A DNA stretch of 6,705 nucleotides from positions 1 to 6,705 of the forward strand of contig JAKCCP010000124.1 of assembly GCA_021841985.1 (NCBI GenBank). The letters are read 5' to 3'. Below, piece after piece: positions 1 to 5,100 of this stretch. Made by a program: the position numbers and the translations under genes. The notes under the pieces were generated by a model, which was given only the letters and a program-made list of their open reading frames with translations, made no database searches and was not told the origin of the DNA. How positions within the stretch are numbered: position 1 is the stretch's first letter; the number at the start of each line of letters is the position of its first letter. The DNA comes from Pseudomonadota bacterium. Lineage in GTDB: Bacteria; Pseudomonadota; Alphaproteobacteria; Acetobacterales; Acetobacteraceae.

Positions 1-35
1 GAGTGCGCGTTGTGAGGAAATCCCCTTGGTTCAGC

Positions 36-60
36 CGTGATCGCCGTCCAGTGGATCACG
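36..60. repeat. 7-bp perfect inverted repeat in the upstream leader
   Basis: CGTGATC at 36-42 is mirrored exactly by GATCACG at 54-60, with an 11-bp spacer, so the arm centres lie about 18 bp apart. It lies about 100 bp before the PEP-CTERM start codon, a position and geometry compatible with a dimeric regulator site. No recognisable promoter was found beside it, and a 7-bp palindrome in GC-rich DNA can arise by chance. Confidence 0.3.
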
Positions 61-80
61 TTGGCTGGGCACGTTGCTTG

Positions 81-109
81 GGACCGGCCCGACCGAAGCG
101 GGCCGTTCC
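81..109 (+). other. Stem-loop in the 5' leader of the PEP-CTERM gene
   Basis: Bases 81-90 (GGACCGGCCC) pair with 100-109 (GGGCCGTTCC) over 9 of 10 positions, with one internal mismatch (84/106) and a 9-base loop. The stem is GC-rich and would be stable in RNA. There is no T-run after it, so a classical terminator for an upstream gene is unlikely. It could be a leader structure 48 bases before the start codon, or a rho-independent-like element of an unseen upstream gene. Only the pairing is seen; the role is inference. Confidence 0.4.
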
Positions 110-144
110 ATCGTGCCATCGCGATCTTCTTCACCAGTTCGGAA

Positions 145-150
145 AAGGGG
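145..150 (+). promoter_or_regulatory. Shine-Dalgarno site that fixes the PEP-CTERM start
   Basis: AAGGGG lies 7 bases before the ATG at 158. It supports that ATG over the in-frame TTG at 74, which would put a 28-residue charged extension in front of an otherwise normal signal peptide. Confidence 0.6.
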
Positions 151-157
151 TTTTGAG

Positions 158-799
158 ATGTCCAAATCATTGCGCCACATGGCGATCGGCCTGATGGCGG
201 CGAGCACGCTTGCCGGCTGGGCCGCGTTCGCCCCCGCAGAGGCGACGCCGTTTTCCTTCAACTTCACGTTCGGCGGCGGCACCGACCAGACCTACACGCC
301 GAGCGGCGCGGGGACGTTGCTCTCCAATGCGACCAGCGTCACCCAGGGTAATCAAACCGTGTTAAGCGTGGACGACATCTCCGGCCCGCCGGCCGGAAAA
401 GTCAATGATACCATCACTTTTGATGCGATCCCGCTTTCGGTGCCCACGGCGGCATCAGGGGCGACGGTCAATGCGATCACCATCACCTGGGATGGCATCT
501 ACAGCTTCACCTCCACGAGCGGAACCTATGAGCGCGATTCCATCAATGACGCGCTGAATTTCAAATGGCTGGGAAATTTCACGGATTCGAGCGGCACGCT
601 CAATACCCAAGGCGCCGAACTCACCGAGACCTGGAGCCAATCCTCTGTGAACGTCGAGCCGAGCGTCGGCGGTTCGTTCAATTCCAATCCCACCCTCGCG
701 GTGCCGGAGCCCGAGTCTCTGTGGATATTGGCAGTCGCCCTGGCCGGTCTCGGGTTCGTTCGCTGGCGCGCGCGCGAGGGCAGCAACCGGACCGCTTGA
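158..799 (+). CDS. PEP-CTERM sorting domain protein, secreted
   Basis: This 213-residue protein is exported and probably anchored or processed at the cell envelope. Residues 1-29 form a Sec signal peptide: basic start (K3, R6), hydrophobic core from about 9 to 25, and a likely cut after A27-E28-A29. The body (30-180) is rich in Thr, Ser, Asn and Gly, has no cysteine, and matches no enzyme I recognise. The C-terminus is diagnostic: VPEPES at 182-187, a hydrophobic segment to about 201, then RWRAR at 202-206. This is the PEP-CTERM signal, which exosortases of the EpsH/XrtA type recognise in known systems. The tail after the Arg cluster (EGSNRTA) is a little longer than usual. The start at 158 is chosen for its Shine-Dalgarno site and clean signal peptide. 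Codon use is less GC-biased than in the large gene downstream, in line with its Asn/Thr-rich makeup. The gene ends facing the sugar transferase. The anchoring role follows from the family; the specific function is unknown. Confidence 0.9.
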   Translation: MSKSLRHMAIGLMAASTLAGWAAFAPAEATPFSFNFTFGGGTDQTYTPSGAGTLLSNATSVTQGNQTVLSVDDISGPPAGKVNDTITFDAIPLSVPTAASGATVNAITITWDGIYSFTSTSGTYERDSINDALNFKWLGNFTDSSGTLNTQGAELTETWSQSSVNVEPSVGGSFNSNPTLAVPEPESLWILAVALAGLGFVRWRAREGSNRTA

Positions 800-838
800 C
801 GATCGCCATCCTCACCGGGGACGCGGTAGCCTTCCGGC

Positions 839-873
839 ATCTCCCCGCGGTGGCAGCCCCGCCGCGGGGAGAT
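839..873 (+). terminator. Strong hairpin between convergent genes, probable terminator
   Basis: ATCTCCCCGCGG at 839-850 is exactly complementary to 862-873. In RNA the stem extends through a U-G pair (851/861) and two G-C pairs (852/860, 853/859), giving about 15 bp closed by a 5-base loop at 854-858. It begins 40 bases after the PEP-CTERM stop and lies 79 bases beyond the stop of the convergent sugar transferase, so it could end transcripts from both sides. The run of T after it is poor (TTGTCGATTG), so it is not a textbook intrinsic terminator. It may instead work as a barrier or an RNA-stabilising 3' structure. Confidence 0.7.
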
Positions 874-951
874 TGTCGATTGTGGTGCGCGCGCGCCATC
901 GCGTGGTGGATGTGGTTGGGCTGACCGTGCGTGATCGGCAAGCGTGCGTTG

Positions 952-1758
952 TCAGCGCGCGCCGATCCCGAACAACACCACTCGCACCGTGCGCAACAGG
1001 ATCCGAAAATCTAACCCGCGGCTGCGATGGCGGAGATAATAGAGGTCATAAGTCAGCTTGTGACGCGCGTCTTCAACCGAGGCGCCGTAGGGATAATTGA
1101 CCTGCGCCCAGCCGGTGATCCCCGGCGGGATTTCGTGCCGGCTCTGATAGTCCGGAACGACCTCGGCGAGCTGGTCCACGAAATGCGGCCGCTCGGGCCG
1201 TGGTCCGATCAGGCTCATGTCCCCGCGAAGGACATTGAAGAGCTGCGGCAATTCGTCGATGCGCGTCAAGCGTAAAAACCCGCCGACCCGCGTCACCCGC
1301 GGGTCGCGCACGCTGGCCCAGCGCGGGCCGTCGCGCTCGGCATCAGTCCGCATGCTGCGAAATTTGAGCAGGGTGAAGGTCTTGCCATGCCGCCCGACCC
1401 GGGCCTGGCGATAGAAAACCGGGCCCGGCGAGTCGAGTTTGATCAGGCACGCCGCCACCACCGCGAGCGGCAGCGTCACGACCAGCAAGGCGCCGCAGGC
1501 GACGAGATCACGCCCCCGCCGCTCGGCGGCGCTCCAGCTTGAGCCCCAGGAACGGCGCGCCAGACCCTCCGGGTGGGCGATTTCGGCCGGAGGGCGTTGG
1601 GGGATGGGCGAGCGCTGCGCGTCCGCGATGAAGGCGGCGATCGGCGTCTCCATGGCGACATGCCCTGCGCGGGACGTGACGGCCGCTTGCGAGGCAGTGG
1701 CGGCCCGACGGGAGGAGGCGGAGATAGTCCAAAGCCTTCTATGCCTGCGTGCCGCCAT
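952..1758 (-). CDS. Bacterial sugar transferase (monotopic phosphoglycosyl transferase), exosortase/PEP-CTERM-associated type
   Basis: This is the membrane enzyme that starts exopolysaccharide synthesis by moving a sugar-1-phosphate from a nucleotide sugar to the lipid carrier undecaprenyl phosphate at the inner face of the membrane. The 268-residue product has an Arg/Ala-rich N-terminus without motifs (1-75), ERRGRD at 79-84, one hydrophobic helix at about 86-107, PGPVFYRQ at 111-118 and KFRSMRTDAE at 132-141. It then has RIDELPQLFNVLRGDMS with the catalytic Asp168-Glu169 pair, GPRPE at 185-189, PGITGWAQVNYPYGASVEDA at about 212-231 and a VLFGIGAR end. This last half closely resembles the sugar transferases that accompany exosortase systems. 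Those are usually well over 400 residues with several N-terminal membrane helices, which are missing here, so this is a catalytic-core-only form. The start at 1758 has a strong Shine-Dalgarno site; ATG at 1653 would give 233 residues and cannot be excluded. The frame stays open upstream to 2088, but that stretch reads a tandem repeat and looks non-coding. The preferred sugar is unknown. Confidence 0.9.
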   Translation of the reverse strand: MAARRHRRLWTISASSRRAATASQAAVTSRAGHVAMETPIAAFIADAQRSPIPQRPPAEIAHPEGLARRSWGSSWSAAERRGRDLVACGALLVVTLPLAVVAACLIKLDSPGPVFYRQARVGRHGKTFTLLKFRSMRTDAERDGPRWASVRDPRVTRVGGFLRLTRIDELPQLFNVLRGDMSLIGPRPERPHFVDQLAEVVPDYQSRHEIPPGITGWAQVNYPYGASVEDARHKLTYDLYYLRHRSRGLDFRILLRTVRVVLFGIGAR

Positions 1759-1764
1759 CGCTTG

Positions 1765-1774
1765 CCTCTCCTCT
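1765..1774 (-). promoter_or_regulatory. Shine-Dalgarno site that decides the sugar transferase start
   Basis: Read on the minus strand this is AGAGGAGAGG, ending 6 bases before the ATG at 1758. It contains the AGGAG core about 9 bases from the start codon. None of the other in-frame ATGs (2088, 1941, 1812, 1653) was seen with an equally good site, although I only inspected 1653 closely. Confidence 0.65.
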
Positions 1775-1950
1775 GCTCTGCCGGTGTGATGGGAACCAAA
1801 ACAACCCGGCATCGCCCTTCGGCTGGGATGTGTCAGGGCTTGAAACGAAGGGATCGGGATCGAAACCCCGCGCCTTGCAACCCTAGGCGCGCGGCGTGCG
1901 GGAGATAGACTCGGAGAGTACGCATTCCGCACCCGAGGCATGGCTTTCGG

Positions 1951-1980
1951 TTGACATCGCGTGGCACAGGGGCCTAGCGA
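1951..1980 (+). promoter_or_regulatory. Candidate promoter for the CheB-CheR-kinase gene
   Basis: TTGACA at 1951-1956 is a perfect match to the sigma-70 -35 consensus. The best -10 at 17-18 bp spacing (CTAGCG or TAGCGA, 1974-1980) is poor. A regulator-assisted promoter is therefore possible, and the direct repeat at 1971-2001 lies over the -10 position. The implied leader would be about 145 bases and would include the whole 15-bp tandem repeat. The hexamer is seen; promoter activity is inferred. Confidence 0.3.
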
Positions 1981-2001
1981 TACCCGAGGCCTTGCGATAC
2001 C
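1971..2001. repeat. 14-bp direct repeat, 17-bp period
   Basis: GGCCTAGCGATACC at 1971-1984 recurs as GGCCTTGCGATACC at 1988-2001, with 13 of 14 bases identical and a 3-bp gap. It covers the -10 region of the candidate plus-strand promoter. Two same-facing sites about 1.6 helical turns apart would suit a tandem-binding regulator. A remnant of local duplication is the simplest alternative. Confidence 0.6.
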
Positions 2002-2043
2002 AGGTGTGGCCGGATGGTCCGAAGGATCGTTGTTTGGCGCTCT

Positions 2044-2114
2044 GTTTTCGTGCCCCACGTTTTCGTGCCCCACGTTTTCGTGCCCCATGTTTTCGCGCCC
2101 ATGTTTTCGCGCCC
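2044..2114. repeat. 15-bp tandem repeat, nearly five copies
   Basis: The unit GTTTTCGTGCCCCAC starts at 2044, 2059, 2074, 2089 and 2103. Copies 1 and 2 are identical and copy 3 differs at its last base (T for C). Copy 4 is 14 bp (GTTTTCGCGCCCAT). Copy 5 keeps only 12 bp (GTTTTCGCGCCC). The decay toward the right suggests the left copies are the newest. The array ends 4 bases before the Shine-Dalgarno site of the large gene, so it lies in its leader or promoter. Read on the minus strand it encodes the pentapeptide GHENV repeatedly, which I take as incidental. Confidence 0.9.
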
Positions 2115-2118
2115 TGTC

Positions 2119-2124
2119 GGAAAG
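2119..2124 (+). promoter_or_regulatory. Shine-Dalgarno site of the CheB-CheR-kinase gene
   Basis: GGAAAG lies 9 bases before the ATG at 2134. It is moderate in strength, starts only 4 bases after the tandem repeat, and supports this ATG as the start. The first conserved CheB residues appear about 33 codons later. Confidence 0.45.
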
Positions 2125-2133
2125 TGACGTCTC

Positions 2134-5100
2134 ATGCGCAATGCAGGATCACCGGCCGCGGACGCCGTGCGCGTGAAACCCGCCGCGCGCGCGAGGTCGA
2201 CGCCGATCATCGAGAAAGACCGAGGCGATTTCCCGGTGGTGGCGATCGGCGCCTCGGCGGGCGGGCTCGATGCCTGCCGGCGGCTCTTGCACGCCATGCC
2301 GGCCGACACCGGCATGGCGTTCATCCTGGTCCAGCATCTCGATCCCAACCATGAAAGCATGTTGGTCGATCTGCTCTCCGGCGCCACCACGATGACTGTC
2401 GCGCAGGCGAGCGAGGGCATGCCGATCGTGCCCGATCATCTCTACGTCATTCCGCCCGGGCGCTATCTTTCGGTCGCCGCCGGCGCGCTCCATGTGTCGC
2501 AACCCGAAGCCCGGCACGGGGCCCGTTTGCCGTTCGATCATCTCTTGACCACGCTGGCGCCGGCCTATGGGCGGTGCGCGATTTGCGTGATCCTCTCGGG
2601 GACCGGGGCCGATGGCTGCCTCGGCCTCAGGGCGGTGAAGCAGCATGGCGGCATGGTCCTCGCGCAGGATCCGGCGGAAGCCGGCTATGACGGGATGCCG
2701 CGGAGCGCGATCGCGACCGGCCTGGTCGATCACGTGCTGCCGGTTGGCGAAATCCCGCCGGCGCTGCGCGCGCGGCGGGCGGCGCTGACCCCCGGGGCCA
2801 CCCCCGAAACGCCACCACCGCGCGCGTCGGCGCCGGACCGCCTCGCGAGCGTCGTCGCTTTCCTGCGTGGCCGGACCGAGCATGATTTCACGCTTTATAA
2901 GCCCGGAACCCTGCAACGCCGGATCGAGCGGCGCATGGCCATGGTCGCGCTCGACCCCGACGACATCGAACGCTACCTCGAAATCCTCCGCGCCGACCCG
3001 AGAGAACTCGATCTGCTGATCAAGGATCTGCTCATCAACGTCACCAGCTTCTTTCGCGATCCGCGGGTGTTCGACGTGCTGGCCGGCCAGGTCATTCCCG
3101 GCCTGATCCACGGCCGCGGGCCCGCCCAGCCGATCCGCCTCTGGGTCGCCGGCTGCAGCACCGGAGAGGAAACCTACTCCCTGGTGATGCTGTTCCGGGA
3201 AGCGATCACCGCGGCCAAGCTCAATATCAGGCTGCAAGTTTTTGCCTCCGACGTCGATCCGGATGCGGTCGCCGCCGCGCGGGAGGGGGTCTATCCGGAG
3301 ACGATCGCCAAGGACGTATCGCCGGCGCGGCTGTCGCGCTTCTTCGTGCGGGAGGAGCATGGCTATCGGGTCTCGCCGGAACTGCGCGCGGTGGTGGTCT
3401 TCACCGTGCAGGACGTGCTCGCCGACCCGCCATTCTCGCGGCTCGACATGATATCGTGCCGGAACCTGCTGATCTACCTGCTGGCGGAAGCACAGGCGAA
3501 GGTGATCTCGCTGTTCCGTTTCGCGCTCGTCGAGCGCGGCATCCTGCTCCTCGGCAGTTCCGAGACGATTGGCAGCATGGAAGGGAAATTCGAGGTCATC
3601 GCCAAATCCGAGCGCATCTATCGTCATATCGGCCACGCGCGGGCGGGTGAACTCGGCGCGATTCTGGCCGCGGCCGACGGCACCCGGCTGCTGGCGCGAT
3701 CGGGGCCAGGCCAGCCGCCCTCGCGCGATGCCGCCTATGCCGAACTCTGCCGGCGGGTGGTGCTTGAAACCTATGCGCCGGCGGCGGTTTTGATCACCCG
3801 CGGCTACGAGCAGCGTTACGCGCTCGGGCCGATCGACCGCTATCTGCGTGTGGCCCCTGGCGCGCCCACCCATGACTTGCTCGCCATGGCGCGTCCGGGC
3901 CTTCGCACCTGCATTCGGGCGGCGGTGCATGAGGCGACGCAGAGCGGTGCCGCCGCCGTCATGGCTGGCGGGCGTGGCGCCGCCGCGGGTGGGGGCGGCC
4001 GCTTCTCGATCGCCGTCCACCCGGTGCAAAGCGAGGGTGAGGCCTTGTTGCTGCTGTGCTTCCTCGACGAGCCGAAGCCGGAAAGCCCTCCGGGCGGGGC
4101 GACCGCGCCGGGCGAGAGCCAGCGGATCGCCGAACTCGAACAGGAACTCGCCGCCACCGGCGCGGAACTGCAAGGCGCCATCCGCAACCTCGAAATCTCC
4201 GCCGAGGACCAGCGCATCGCCCATGAGGAGGCGCTGTCGATCAACGAGGAATTCCAATCCACCAACGAGGAGCTGTTGACCTCGAAGGAGGAGTTGCAAT
4301 CGCTGAACGAGGAGCTGACCGCGCTCAATACCCAGTTGCAGGAGACGCTGGAGCGGCAGCGGACCACGTCCAACGACCTGCAGAACATCCTCTATAGCAC
4401 CGACGTCGCGACCTTGTTCCTGGACCGCGCGCTGAACATCCGCTTTTTCACCCCGGCCACGCGCGCGCTGTTCAACATCATTCCGGGCGATGTCGGCCGT
4501 CCGCTGCGCGACCTGACCTCGCTCGCGGTCGATCGCGCGCTCGCGGCGGATGCGCGCGCGGTGCTGAGCGGGGCGGCGGCGATCGAGCGCGAGGTGGAGA
4601 CCGATGCCGGCACCTGGTTCATCCGCCGCGTCCTGCCCTATCGCGGCGAGGACGACGCGATCGAAGGCGTGGTCCTCACCTTTACCGATATCACCGAGCG
4701 CAAACGAACCGCGGAGATCTCGCAAAGCGCCCGCCAGCAGGCGGAGCTCGCCAATGTCGCGAAATCGCGCTTCCTCGCCGCCGCCAGCCACGATCTGCGC
4801 CAGCCGCTACAGTCGATCGCGCTGGTGCAGGGGTTGCTCGCGCAGACGGTGCAGGGCGAGCGGGCGCGGAATCTGGTCGCGCGTCTGGACGAGACGCTCG
4901 GCGCCATGGCCGGGATGCTGAACACGCTTTTGGACATCAACCAGCTCGAGGTCGGCGCGGTGCAGCCGGAGATCGTCGCGGTGCCGGTGGGCGAGATCTT
5001 CGAGCAGCTCAAGGAGGAGTTCGTCTATCACGCCGAGGCGCGCGGCCTCGCGCTGCGCGTCGTGCCTTGTGGCTTGACCGTCGCGACCGATGCCCGCCTG

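Larger units (their letters stand above)
1759..2133. other. Divergent intergenic region with repeats, no convincing gene
   Basis: This 375-bp stretch separates two divergent genes. From left to right it holds the minus-strand Shine-Dalgarno site, about 175 bp where I see no clear signal, a TTGACA hexamer (1951-1956), a near-perfect direct repeat (1971-2001), a 15-bp tandem repeat (2044-2114) and the plus-strand Shine-Dalgarno site (2119-2124). ACCCGAGGC also occurs twice, at 1931-1939 and 1982-1990, 51 bp apart. Frames that stay open across it have atypical protein composition (runs of a repeated pentapeptide) and no domain I recognise. The arrangement suggests promoters in both directions, but no good minus-strand promoter could be read by eye. 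Confidence 0.6.

Noticed and set aside
1..15. Tail of an upstream gene ending in TGA at 13-15
   Set aside because: Only four codons would be visible, with nothing to separate them from chance.
61..79. A sigma-54-like -24/-12 promoter (TTGGC...TTGCT)
   Set aside because: The invariant GG and GC are 11 bases apart instead of the required 10, and the -24 element is a poor match otherwise.
74..157. Longer PEP-CTERM start at the TTG codon at 74
   Set aside because: It would add 28 residues with several Arg before a normal signal peptide and would translate through the 81-109 stem; the ATG at 158 has its own Shine-Dalgarno site.
1759..2088. N-terminal extension of the sugar transferase starting at 2088, with a GHENV pentapeptide repeat
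   Set aside because: The extension reads straight through the 15-bp tandem repeat and a likely promoter region, has no family similarity I recognise, and a strong Shine-Dalgarno site stands before the ATG at 1758.
2044..2114. CRISPR array
   Set aside because: The 15-bp units abut directly with no spacers and are too short for CRISPR repeats.
2149..4791. A very long open frame (880 codons) on the minus strand opposite the fusion gene
   Set aside because: Its composition is Arg/Gly/Gln/Asp-rich with no recognisable domain, and it lies fully antisense to CheB, CheR and kinase motifs. In GC-rich DNA with strong third-position bias, long antisense open frames are expected.
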